A stretch of DNA of 64,000 nucleotides, taken from the NCBI RefSeq assembly GCF_000424065.1, contig NZ_AUJE01000001.1, positions 1 through 64,000 on the forward strand, in the 5' to 3' direction. The notes under the pieces are model-generated. The model did not search any database and was not told the DNA's origin. It worked only from the letters and a program-made list of their open reading frames with translations. Position 1 is the first letter of the stretch. The number at the start of each line of letters is the position of its first letter. The DNA is from Selenomonas ruminantium subsp. ruminantium ATCC 12561. Lineage in GTDB: Bacteria > Bacillota > Negativicutes > Selenomonadales > Selenomonadaceae. Positions 17,595 to 25,653 of the stretch are shown here, piece by piece. A program made the translations under genes and the position numbers.

Positions 17595-17676
17595 GCCCGC
17601 GGGACTGGTAATATTTTTCCTTCGCCATAGACAGGCTTGTCAAAAGCTGCGGAAAAACATCACCAGTCCCACGGGC
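17595..17676. repeat. Hairpin element A3
   Basis: Third element. The outer arms are 15 bp with one mismatch (GCCCGCGGGACTGGT / ACCAGTCCCACGGGC). The core is again shared (CCTTCGCCATAGACAGG..TTGTCAAAAGCTGCGGAAAAA), and CTTAGT follows. It ends 20 bases before the stop of the convergent transporter gene. Confidence 0.9.
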
Positions 17677-17696
17677 TTAGTTCGTCTTATGCGAGA

Positions 17697-18977
17697 TTAC
17701 GGGAGCAGGTAGCGTATGTAGACGTAGACGGTGGAGGTGATGATGGTCAGAATCATCAAGGGGAAGCCGATTTTGAGGTAGTTGATGAAGGTGATTTTTA
17801 CCCCGCGTTCGGCGGCCATGCCGGCTACAATCAGGTTGGCGGAGGCGCCGACGAGGGTGCCGTTGCCGCCAAGGCAGGCGCCTAAGGCCAGGCTCCACCA
17901 GATGGGTTCGAGGTTGTCGATGCCCATGGCACCCATGTTCTGAATCAGAGGAATCATGGTGGCGACAAATGGAATGTTATCCAGCACCGCCGATACGAGA
18001 GCACTGAGCCAGAGTACCAAGAGAGAGGTGGCGGTTACATCACCGCCGGTGAGTTCTACGGCTTTGCCAGCCAGGCTGCCGATGATGCCGGTTTCGATAA
18101 GGCCGCCAACGGCGATAAAGAGACCGATGAAGAAGAAAATCGTGGCCCATTCCACGGCTTTCATGGAGCTTTCCACCAGATGATGGCTGCCGCCAGCCAA
18201 GAGCAGCAGCAGGAAGCCGCCGGCCAAAGCAATCATGGAGGATTCAATATGGGTGAGAGCATGGGTGAAGAAACCGAGAATTACGAGAGTTAATACGAAC
18301 AGGGATTTTTTCAGCAGATTGTGGTCTTTTAAGGATTTTTTCTCGTTCATGGCCATGAGTTCTGCCTGCAGTTCCGGCGTGGTATGGAGGCCTTTTTTAT
18401 AGATGACTTCCATAATCAGAATGACTAGTATCAGATTCAAAATGGCGATGGGGGCCAGATTGTCGATAAAGGCGACAAAGGTCAGTTCCTTCACCGCACT
18501 GCCAATCATGATGTTTGGTGGGTCACCAATCAGAGTGGCGGTGCCGCCGATATTCGACGCAATAATCTGCGTCAGCAGGAAGGGCATGACCTTCAGATGC
18601 AGTTTCTGCGTGATGCTGAAGGTTACAGGTACCATCAGAAGTACCGTGGTCACGTTGTCCAAAAATGCGGAGAACACGGCAGTAATGAGTGCCAGATAAA
18701 TGAGTATCCGTTTGGGCTCAGCCTTTGCCACTTTGGCAGCTTTGATGGCCACATAGTCAAAGAGTCCGGTGTGACTTGTGACTCCGACCAGCACCATCAT
18801 GCCGACCAGCAGTCCCAAGGTGTTGAAATCCACATGGTGCAGAGCGGTTTCCTGCGAGAGAATGCCCAACAGTACCATGGATACGGCACCGAGCATAGCG
18901 GCTACAGTGCGGTGGATTTTCTCCGACACGATGACCATGTACATGAAGATAAAGATAATTCCAGCGATAACGTCCAT
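17697..18977 (-). CDS. ArsB/NhaD-family ion transporter
   Basis: A 426-residue membrane protein of the ion transporter superfamily (ArsB/NhaD/P-permease type) with about eleven membrane helices. Family blocks are NIGGTATLIGDPPNIMIG in the first half and GNGTLVGASANLIVAG in the second, which form the paired substrate/Na loops. It probably moves Na+ or an oxyanion; the substrate is unresolved. The ATG at 18977 follows an AGGAGG site; a longer frame to 19127 runs through a structured leader and is not used. Confidence 0.88.
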   Translation of the reverse strand: MDVIAGIIFIFMYMVIVSEKIHRTVAAMLGAVSMVLLGILSQETALHHVDFNTLGLLVGMMVLVGVTSHTGLFDYVAIKAAKVAKAEPKRILIYLALITAVFSAFLDNVTTVLLMVPVTFSITQKLHLKVMPFLLTQIIASNIGGTATLIGDPPNIMIGSAVKELTFVAFIDNLAPIAILNLILVILIMEVIYKKGLHTTPELQAELMAMNEKKSLKDHNLLKKSLFVLTLVILGFFTHALTHIESSMIALAGGFLLLLLAGGSHHLVESSMKAVEWATIFFFIGLFIAVGGLIETGIIGSLAGKAVELTGGDVTATSLLVLWLSALVSAVLDNIPFVATMIPLIQNMGAMGIDNLEPIWWSLALGACLGGNGTLVGASANLIVAGMAAERGVKITFINYLKIGFPLMILTIITSTVYVYIRYLLP

Positions 18978-19205
18978 TGTAAGACCTCCTTCATAAATAT
19001 ACACAAAGCAAGATGAAAAATCTCTCGATTTTTCATCAGCCCTTACACGAAATCTAAGCGATTCTGCGTCTATTGGCGCCTGTGCCCTTTGGGTATGACT
19101 CGCAAAGATTTCATAGCAAAAAAGCACAGAAAAAGCCTTAAGCTGAACAGACTCCTCCTGTGCCTACGAATATCCCATAAGCGATTTGCTATTAATCTGA
19201 TTCCA
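18978..19205 (-). promoter_or_regulatory. Structured leader upstream of the ion transporter
   Basis: About 230 bases without a gene. On the minus strand I see a hairpin with arms GCACAG/CTGTGC enclosing AGGAGGAGTCTG; a long-range pairing GAAATCTTTGCGA with TCGCTTAGATTTC (11 of 13); and, just before the ribosome site, a perfect 11-bp hairpin with a GAGA loop (19012-19037). The arrangement suggests a riboswitch or attenuator, possibly sensing an ion. I could not match it to a known class. Confidence 0.4.
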
Positions 19206-19294
19206 TGATAGCATAAAAAAATAGGGATTGACAAGTCAATTTTTGGAAAATGTGTTGACTGTATGTTTACTGTGTATTGTAGAGGTGGAAGTTT

Positions 19295-20287
19295 ATGCGA
19301 AAAAGAATACATATTTTGGCTATGGGGGGCACGATTGCAGGCAAAGCGGGCGATAGTGCGGCGACAACGGGCTATCAGGCAGGGGCTGTAGGCGTGGAGG
19401 AACTTATCGCGGCAGTGCCGCAGATAAAAGATGTGGCAGAAGTTACCGGTGAGTCAATTGCGGCCATTGACAGCAAGGACATCACGGCAGAAGAACAGCT
19501 GAGGTTGGCAGGCCGGGTGCGGGAACTGTTGCTCAAAGGCGAAGTCGATGGCATTGTCGTTACGCATGGTACCGACACAATGGAAGAAAGTGCCTATCTA
19601 TTGGATTTACTGCATTTTGCCGATAAGCCGGTGGTGTTCACGGGCGCTATGCGTCCCGCTACGGCGCTGAGTGCGGATGGCCCATTGAATCTTTTGGACG
19701 CTGTGCGGGTGGCGGCAAGCGATAATGCTCGTGACCGGGGCGTACTCGTAGTGCTCAACAATGCGATTCACAGTGCCCGGCTCGTGACGAAAATTTCCAC
19801 CACGGCGGTGGAAACCTTTCAATCCCCAAATGGCGGGGCAATCGGCGCTGTAAATGATGGTGCGGTGGTATTCTATCATAGTGCGGAACTGCACCATCTT
19901 CCGGGTGCGTTGAGTATCAGTGAAAAATTGACCAGTCAGCGGGAACTGCCCTATGTGCCGATTCTCTACGGTCATAGCGATGATGATGGACGCCTGATCA
20001 AATGGGCAGTCGAAAACGGGGCCAAAGGCATGGTTTATGCCGGCATGGGCAATGGAAGTATTCCTGCGCGCGTGGAAACTAAACTGGCTGTTGCCGTACA
20101 GCAGGGCATACCGGTCATTCGCGCCAGCAGCAGTGCTTGCGGTATGGTGACACAGGCGGAAGCGTCCTATGAGCAGGCCGGTTTTATCGCCAGCGGCTGG
20201 TTGAATCCCCGCAAGGCGCGGCTTTTATTGCAGGTTTCCATAAGCTGCAGCATTTCTCCTGCTGATTGGCAAAAATTTCTTGCGTAA
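19295..20287 (+). CDS. L-asparaginase
   Basis: Hydrolyses asparagine to aspartate and ammonia. 330 residues. The two active-site threonine motifs are present: MGGTIAGK near the N-terminus and VVTHGTDTMEESAYLLDLL around residue 88. GAMRPATALSADGPLNLLDAV is also a family block. No clear signal peptide, so a cytoplasmic form is likely. The promoter region contains TTGACT but no confident -10. A terminator follows at 20346. Confidence 0.92.
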   Translation: MRKRIHILAMGGTIAGKAGDSAATTGYQAGAVGVEELIAAVPQIKDVAEVTGESIAAIDSKDITAEEQLRLAGRVRELLLKGEVDGIVVTHGTDTMEESAYLLDLLHFADKPVVFTGAMRPATALSADGPLNLLDAVRVAASDNARDRGVLVVLNNAIHSARLVTKISTTAVETFQSPNGGAIGAVNDGAVVFYHSAELHHLPGALSISEKLTSQRELPYVPILYGHSDDDGRLIKWAVENGAKGMVYAGMGNGSIPARVETKLAVAVQQGIPVIRASSSACGMVTQAEASYEQAGFIASGWLNPRKARLLLQVSISCSISPADWQKFLA

Positions 20288-20345
20288 GCAAACAGGAAAA
20301 TCTTCCTTCATGGCGAATAGTACAAGCAAATAACGATAGTCTTGT

Positions 20346-20378
20346 AAAATCCCTTGCGTTTTCCCGTAAGGGATTTTT
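20346..20378 (+). terminator. Terminator after the asparaginase gene
   Basis: A perfect 10-bp stem (AAAATCCCTT / AAGGGATTTT) with a 12-base loop and TTTTT at the end of the right arm. Lies just upstream of the ribosome site of the next gene. Confidence 0.85.
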
Positions 20379-20397
20379 GCCACAAGGAGGATGGGGA

Positions 20398-22713
20398 ATG
20401 ATTCAATATAACTACAAGTTAAATTGGACAGCAGGAGATCAGGGATTTGAAAGCAAGCTGAACAAGATTTTACAGGCACTTTGCATGCGTCCGGCCAGCA
20501 AGCAGGCCAATGCGATTTTTATTCAGCTATCGTTCCATAATATGGGGATGGAAATGGCAGAAAAAATCCGGGAAAAGATTCGGGAATTTTTGCCGCGAGC
20601 AGTCGTGGCAGGCATGACGGAAATGCTGTTCAATCCGGAGGGAACGACCAGTTATGTGAGTATCAACTGTGCGTTTTTTCAGAAGGCCAAAGTGCGGCTG
20701 CTGGAATATGATGGTGTGCCGGAGGATTTTGGCAGACTGGGTTTGGAAATGGGGCAGAAAGTTGCGGCTATGCACGATGTGCGGGCGGCGATGATTCTTG
20801 GCGTCATGGCACCGAAACTGAGTAAGTTTATCGACAATTTTGTAGTGGGCAATGAAAATGTGGTGGTTTTTGGCGGCATAGCAGGTATGTATGAGGATGC
20901 TATTGAAGATGCTGCACTGAACAGTACATTGTTTTCTCTGGACCCCGGCAATAAAGAGGCCAATCAGTTTGTTTATGGCAGCAGACCGATGAGACGGGGG
21001 ATTGTGGTTGTTGTGTTCAGCGGGGAAAGCCTGAGTGTCCGCGGAGATTATACTTTGGGTTGGAAGCCTTTGGGGAAGGAAATGACCATTACGGAAACGG
21101 TGGGCTACAGTGGGATCAGCAAGCTGGACGGTATGCCGGCTGTGGATATTTATCGGCATTACCTGAAGGTTAAACCCGATGATCATTTTTTGCAGAACAT
21201 TGTTGAATTCCCCTTGGTCATTGACCGGAACGGCTGCCTGATTGCCCGTGTACCGCCGGGATTTGATGAGGAAGGGCGGATTTTCTTTACCGGTGATGTG
21301 CGGGTAGGAGAACGGGTACGCCTGTCTTATGCTGTGCAGGAGGATTTCCTGCATGAGACGGAATTGGCTAGTGAGAAAATGAGTCAGTTTGCTCCCGAGG
21401 CATTGTATCTCAATATCTGCGGTACGCGCAGTATATTCCTGCAGGACAAGGCTCAGCTGGAAAACATCTATTATCATCGCAGCGCCAGCCAGCTGAATGC
21501 TTGCAGCGGCACGGGTGAGATTTATTACTATCAGGGACAGGGCGGCATTTTAAACTGTGCTCTGGTGGCTGTGGGCTTCCGTGAGGGCAACAGCAAATCG
21601 GCGCTTACAATTTATGAGATGCCGACAGAGGCGGAAGATAATGCGCCGGTACTGCTGTCGGTAAGAATGGCAGCTTTTTTGGATGCTGTGACGCAGGAAT
21701 TGGAGGAAACGAATCGGGAACTTCGGCAAATGGCTATGGAGGCTGAAAAAGCCAGTATTGATAAATACCGTTTCCTGTCCAGTGCGAGCCGGGATATTGC
21801 GGAACCATTGCAAAAAGTTATGGAGATGGAACGCCGCGTGCTGCAGGAAAGCAATGAGCCGCACATCAAGGCGTATGCGGCGGAAGGACGCAAGGCAGGC
21901 GAAGTCGTCCATGGCATCATTCAGCGTTTATTTGACTTTTTGGAAATGGAAGCGGGCAATTTCAAGCTCAATGAAGGGGAGTACCGTTTGGACCATCTGC
22001 TGGATTCCCTGCGGGAAGAACTGGCAGAAGGGGCTGTGGAAAAGGGCATATCCTTGAATCTGGAACTGGAGGGCAAAGTGCCCAGCGTGCTCTATGGTGA
22101 TGAATTGCGTCTGCGCCAGATATTGTTGAACCTTTTAGGCAATGGGCTGAAATATACTTTGCAGGGCGCGGTGACATTGCAGATCAAAGCAGAAAAAATT
22201 GGGGCAGCAGAAACTATGCTGACAGTTCGTGTCAAGGATACAGGGATTGGCATGACCGAAGAACAGCAGGCTGAACTGCAAAATATTTTGGCGATGAATG
22301 TGGATAAAAAAGCCAGCACACTGGACGATACCGGTATCGGCATCAGCGTGAGTCAGCGTCTGCTCAACCTGATGGGCAGCAGTCTGGAAATTTCCAGTAA
22401 ACTGGGTGTGGGTTCGGAGGTATCTTTCGTTCTGCACCAACGCGTGCTCAGCTGGATTCCCCTGCGTCGGGGAGAATCGGTTACGGCTAAAGTACAGCAG
22501 GAAGAAAAGGAAACCATTAGCTTAGAGGAACTGGCAGAAACCTGGGACGCTCTGCGGGAAATCGCCGATGCCTGTGAGCGGGAAAGTCTTGACTATATGT
22601 TGGAAAACCTTGAGGCCTATGTGCTGCCGGAGCGCGAAGCTGGTTTGCTGCTGGAACTGCGTACGGCGGCACAGGAAGAAAACTGGGGATTAATCCAAAA
22701 ACTTTTACAATAA
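20398..22713 (+). CDS. FIST-domain sensor protein with HATPase, lacking the H-box histidine
   Basis: 771 residues. Residues about 1-385 look like FIST_N plus FIST_C, a cytoplasmic small-molecule (amino acid) sensing module. A DHp-like coiled segment follows: the usual SHEIRTP reads SRDIAEP (464-470), so Arg465 replaces the phospho-acceptor His. The HATPase domain is complete (RQILLNLLGNGLKYT; DTGIGMTEEQ; DTGIGISVSQRLL). The C-terminal 65 residues match the tail of the truncated receiver-Hpt gene at 8.0-9.0 kb. The ATG at 20398 follows AAGGAGG. It probably signals without autophosphorylation or has decayed. Confidence 0.82.
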   Translation: MIQYNYKLNWTAGDQGFESKLNKILQALCMRPASKQANAIFIQLSFHNMGMEMAEKIREKIREFLPRAVVAGMTEMLFNPEGTTSYVSINCAFFQKAKVRLLEYDGVPEDFGRLGLEMGQKVAAMHDVRAAMILGVMAPKLSKFIDNFVVGNENVVVFGGIAGMYEDAIEDAALNSTLFSLDPGNKEANQFVYGSRPMRRGIVVVVFSGESLSVRGDYTLGWKPLGKEMTITETVGYSGISKLDGMPAVDIYRHYLKVKPDDHFLQNIVEFPLVIDRNGCLIARVPPGFDEEGRIFFTGDVRVGERVRLSYAVQEDFLHETELASEKMSQFAPEALYLNICGTRSIFLQDKAQLENIYYHRSASQLNACSGTGEIYYYQGQGGILNCALVAVGFREGNSKSALTIYEMPTEAEDNAPVLLSVRMAAFLDAVTQELEETNRELRQMAMEAEKASIDKYRFLSSASRDIAEPLQKVMEMERRVLQESNEPHIKAYAAEGRKAGEVVHGIIQRLFDFLEMEAGNFKLNEGEYRLDHLLDSLREELAEGAVEKGISLNLELEGKVPSVLYGDELRLRQILLNLLGNGLKYTLQGAVTLQIKAEKIGAAETMLTVRVKDTGIGMTEEQQAELQNILAMNVDKKASTLDDTGIGISVSQRLLNLMGSSLEISSKLGVGSEVSFVLHQRVLSWIPLRRGESVTAKVQQEEKETISLEELAETWDALREIADACERESLDYMLENLEAYVLPEREAGLLLELRTAAQEENWGLIQKLLQ

Positions 22714-22737
22714 GATAATTTTTTTCTTTTTGACCTA

Positions 22738-22765
22738 TTGACTTTTTGACTATTTGAGCTATAAT
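22738..22765 (+). promoter_or_regulatory. Sigma-A promoter of hsp20 with 8-bp tandem repeats
   Basis: TTGACT (22738-22743), 16 bases, then TATAAT (22760-22765). The -35 region lies within a run of four 8-bp units (TTTTGACC, TATTGACT, TTTTGACT, ATTTGAGC). These resemble CtsR heptads, but the period is 8, not 10. Confidence 0.7.
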
Positions 22766-22882
22766 AAAATTGTAATCAGGAAAGAGAAAAGAAAGACCGG
22801 ATTACAGAAACGTTACAAATAGTCAAGAGAGGCACAGCAAGCTCCCTTGGCCGGTATAGATTTTAGAAAGGGGTTGCTGATT

Positions 22883-23344
22883 ATGTTTGGTTTGGTTCCG
22901 TTTGGTACGCGTAAGGATTTGGCATCTGGCAATGCTCCGCAGAGCATTTGGGACGTTTTCAATGAGCCATTCTTCAATGATGATTTCTTCCCCACCATGT
23001 CAGGTTTTAATTCCAATGGCGGCATGCGGGTGGATGTCAAGGACAATGGCGACAGCTACGAGCTGACCGCCGACCTTCCCGGTATGAAGAAAGAAGATGT
23101 GAAGCTCAGTTATCAGAATGGTTATCTCACCATCGCTGCTCAGCAGCAGGCTGAGAACAACCAGCAGGATGACAAGGGCAATTACATTCGCCGTGAGCGC
23201 CGCATGGGCTCGGTAAGCCGTTCCTTCTACATCGATAATATCGATGAAAGCCGTATTGATGCGGAATTCAAAGATGGTGTACTCCATGTGAAGATGCCAA
23301 AGGCAGCAGAAGTTGAACATACGACAACGATTCATATTCGGTAA
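22883..23344 (+). CDS. Hsp20/alpha-crystallin small heat shock protein
   Basis: ATP-independent holdase chaperone, 153 residues. An N-terminal FNEPFFNDDFFP segment is followed by the alpha-crystallin domain (RVDVKDNGDSYELTADLPGM; LTIAAQQ; ERRMGSVSRSFYI; AEFKDGVLHVKMPK) and a short C-terminal tail. The ATG at 22883 follows AAAGGGG. Transcribed alone, from the promoter at 22738 to the terminator at 23356. Confidence 0.94.
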   Translation: MFGLVPFGTRKDLASGNAPQSIWDVFNEPFFNDDFFPTMSGFNSNGGMRVDVKDNGDSYELTADLPGMKKEDVKLSYQNGYLTIAAQQQAENNQQDDKGNYIRRERRMGSVSRSFYIDNIDESRIDAEFKDGVLHVKMPKAAEVEHTTTIHIR

Positions 23345-23355
23345 ATGACACGGAA

Positions 23356-23405
23356 GGTTGTAAAAAATATGTTGCACATTTAGACATATTTTTTACAGCC
23401 TTTTT
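23356..23405 (+). terminator. Strong terminator after hsp20
   Basis: A 17-bp perfect stem (GGTTGTAAAAAATATGT paired at 23356-23372 and 23384-23400, one G-T-type exception at most) followed by TTTTTATTTT. Confidence 0.9.
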
Positions 23406-23729
23406 ATTTTATGTAATTATAAATATAAATTATTATACTGACTATTTTACACTTGTTTCTAATTATTCCTTGCCTTTTAATAATAATTTGCCTATAATAG
23501 TCATTGTGACAAAATAAGATAAAAGTGGATTATTGATTTATCGTAATATAAATATTAATAATTTCGCTAGAAAAAGCGCATAAATGATTCTTTCAGGGCA
23601 GGCAAAAAATATGCAAAAAAGTTCATAAATTTTTCTGGTAAAAAAGGATATTGGACTTTTATGTTGAATTGTTAAAGATGGGCAATAGCCTAATATTCAA
23701 CTTACAGGCGTTTTTGCCGGAGGAGGAAT
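23403..23729 (+). promoter_or_regulatory. AT-rich upstream region and promoter of the atp operon
   Basis: A gene-free, very AT-rich stretch. A good promoter is visible: TTGCCT (23470-23475), 17 bases, TATAAT (23493-23498). The transcript would have a leader of about 225 bases before atpI. No riboswitch class recognised in it. Confidence 0.7.
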
Positions 23730-24101
23730 ATGAAAGAAGTTTTGCCGATATTCATGAAAAGGCTTATAATGGGGTTGGGGGTTATCACCTTGGCGGTAGG
23801 CAGTATGCTCGTGGCAAACGGGCAGACAGAGCTTATCGGGGCGCTGATCATCGGCTTTGTGACGGGCCTGGTATTCTTGGGGAATATGTCCTTGCGGCTG
23901 TGGAGAGCCGCGCACGCTGCTGCGAGCAATGCGAAAAGGCAGATGCTTTGGGGGCTGGTTTTGCGTTTGCTGGTATTATTTATAGTACTCTTCGCAGCCG
24001 TCCAGATTTCTACGCAGGTGTTTTGCATAGTAGCGTTGGGGTTTGTCCTATGTTATGCTTGGGCGATGGTTCTCATGATCCGCATGAATAGCGCGAAATA
24101 A
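23730..24101 (+). CDS. atpI: ATP synthase accessory protein AtpI
   Basis: A 123-residue membrane protein with four predicted helices, first gene of the atp operon. In other bacteria AtpI helps assemble the c-ring. It begins MKEVLPIFMKRLIMGLG and has an LVFLGNMSLRLWR loop between hairpins. A GGAGGAGG site precedes the ATG. Identification rests mainly on operon position, size and topology. Confidence 0.85.
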   Translation: MKEVLPIFMKRLIMGLGVITLAVGSMLVANGQTELIGALIIGFVTGLVFLGNMSLRLWRAAHAAASNAKRQMLWGLVLRLLVLFIVLFAAVQISTQVFCIVALGFVLCYAWAMVLMIRMNSAK

Positions 24102-24136
24102 GTAACTCAGGAATTCCTGGGAGGAGGTTGAGGTAT

Positions 24137-24811
24137 ATGCATGAAATCGGTGTTCGCGAAGTAGTGCAGTTTGCCGGCTTTACCTTCAATTGGGAGACTC
24201 TGGTTATGACCTGGATTACGATGGCCATTGTGCTGCTCATTGCAGTGCTGGCAACCCGCAATCTGCAGATGGTGCCGCAAGGCTGGCAGAATGTGGTGGA
24301 GGCAATCGTGGTCTGGCTTCATGAACAGATTGATGCGACCATGGGCAAGAATGGACGCTTTTTGGCGCCGTTTGTCGTGTCGCTCTTTATGTTCCTGCTG
24401 GTTTCCAACTGGCTGGGGCTTATCCCAAAGATGGCATCGCCGACAAATGACTTGAACACCACGTTAGGCCTTGCACTCTTGGTCATTGTGATGGTGCACG
24501 GTTTGGGACTTTATATGAAGGGCGGTCATTACATCGCACATTTCTTCCAGCCCACGCCGGTCTTTGTCATCATCAACGCCATAGAGGAAGTCGCTAAGCC
24601 CATTACGCTGGCCTTCCGTCTATTCGGCAACATTCTGGCAGGTGAAATTCTTATTATCATCCTGCTGCAGCTCATGCCAATTTGGATGCCCATACCGTCA
24701 GTTATCTGGCTGGCGTTCAGTATCTTTATCGGCGGGGTACAGGCGTTCATCTTCACCATGCTGTCGATGGCATATCTTGCCAATGCAGTAAAGAGTGAGG
24801 AAGAAGGCTAA
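24137..24811 (+). CDS. atpB: ATP synthase Fo subunit a
   Basis: Membrane stator subunit that carries the ion half-channels. 224 residues, five to six helices. The essential arginine lies in ITLAFRLFGNILAGE, and the SNWLGLIPK block marks the earlier helix. The ATG at 24137 is about 9 bases from AGGAGG; a TTG at 24128 touches that site and is rejected. Confidence 0.95.
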   Translation: MHEIGVREVVQFAGFTFNWETLVMTWITMAIVLLIAVLATRNLQMVPQGWQNVVEAIVVWLHEQIDATMGKNGRFLAPFVVSLFMFLLVSNWLGLIPKMASPTNDLNTTLGLALLVIVMVHGLGLYMKGGHYIAHFFQPTPVFVIINAIEEVAKPITLAFRLFGNILAGEILIIILLQLMPIWMPIPSVIWLAFSIFIGGVQAFIFTMLSMAYLANAVKSEEEG

Positions 24812-24858
24812 GACAAACTGGGAATTTTTTAGTTAAAGGTTTTAAGGAGGATTTTTTC

Positions 24859-25110
24859 ATGGAAAACGCAATTATGGTAGCCGCTGCTCTCGTTGGCGCA
24901 GGTATTACGATGGGTCTTGCCGCAATCGGCGCAGGTATCGGTGATGGTCTTGTAACGAGCCGTTTCATCGAAGGTATCACCCGCCAGCCGGAAGCAAAGA
25001 GCACGCTCTTCACCAACACCCTTATCTCCGTTGGTCTGATCGAGTCCATGGCTATCATCGCAACCGTTGTTGCCCTCATCATGCTCTATGCAAACCCGCT
25101 CATCAAATAA
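24859..25110 (+). CDS. atpE: ATP synthase Fo subunit c
   Basis: Proteolipid of the rotor ring, 83 residues, two helices joined by the RQPE loop. The ion-binding carboxylate is Glu62 (GLIESMAII), followed by Ser63. Asp29 in GAGIGDG occupies the position of Gln32 of the Na+-type Ilyobacter subunit. The site thus has two acidic side chains, but the Thr67 and Tyr70 positions of the Na+ type are Met64 and Ile67. The coupling ion (H+ or Na+) is open. Confidence 0.96.
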   Translation: MENAIMVAAALVGAGITMGLAAIGAGIGDGLVTSRFIEGITRQPEAKSTLFTNTLISVGLIESMAIIATVVALIMLYANPLIK

Positions 25111-25149
25111 TTTCTTTTGATGTAGTTGATAAAAAAGGGGGCATAGGAA

Positions 25150-25653
25150 TTGATCGAGTTAAATGGGACGTTTTTTGCGCAGATCATCAACTTCCTGATT
25201 CTGGTTGTTTTGCTCCGCGCATTCGCGTATAAACCCGTAGTCAACATGCTCAAAGCCCGTCAGGATAAGATTCAGGAAAGCCTTGATAAAGCCGATGCCG
25301 ATGCGGCAGAAGCAGACAAGCTGCTGGCGCAGTACAAGGCGAAACTGGCTGCCGCTACCGCAAAAGCTGAAGAAATTCAGAAGAATGCTGAAAAGCGTGC
25401 TGCCGAGTTCCGCGAGGCAGAGGAGCAGAAGGTTAAAGCCGATATTGAGCAGATGAAGAAATCTGCTCAGGCCGATATTGAGCGTGACCGCGCAAAAGCT
25501 GTTGAAAAACTGCGCACCGAAATGGTGGCGCTTTCCATGGCTGCTGCCAGCAAAATCATCGCCAAGAATATGGATTCGGCTGAAAATGAAGCGCTTATCG
25601 CGGAATTTGTGGATAAGCTGGACAAGGACAAGATTGGTGATTTGCCATGCTAA
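25150..25653 (+). CDS. atpF: ATP synthase Fo subunit b
   Basis: Peripheral stalk subunit, 167 residues. One N-terminal membrane helix (FFAQIINFLILVVLLRAFAY), then a long charged coiled coil (SLDKADADAAEADKLL and onwards). TTG start; the upstream stretch is G-rich. Its stop overlaps the atpH start by 7 bases (ATGCTAA), which suggests translational coupling. Confidence 0.94.
   Translation: MIELNGTFFAQIINFLILVVLLRAFAYKPVVNMLKARQDKIQESLDKADADAAEADKLLAQYKAKLAAATAKAEEIQKNAEKRAAEFREAEEQKVKADIEQMKKSAQADIERDRAKAVEKLRTEMVALSMAAASKIIAKNMDSAENEALIAEFVDKLDKDKIGDLPC

Noticed and set aside
17349-17676. CRISPR-like array
   Set aside because: Three units of about 80 bases that are themselves palindromes, with unequal spacing and no short repeats or unique spacers of constant size.
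17349-17676. Integron attC sites
   Set aside because: No conserved terminal GTTRRRY motifs, no integrase and no cassette genes between the units.
18978-19205. c-di-AMP (ydaO) or yybP-ykoY riboswitch before the ion transporter
   Set aside because: The conserved core words of these classes are not found; left as an unclassified structured leader.
22730-22765. CtsR operator in the hsp20 promoter
   Set aside because: The units recur every 8 bases; CtsR heptads need a 3-base spacer (10-base period). Kept only as a CtsR-like repeat.
23651-24091. 146-codon frame overlapping atpI
   Set aside because: Different frame from atpI, no ribosome site; atpI has the right start, topology and operon place.
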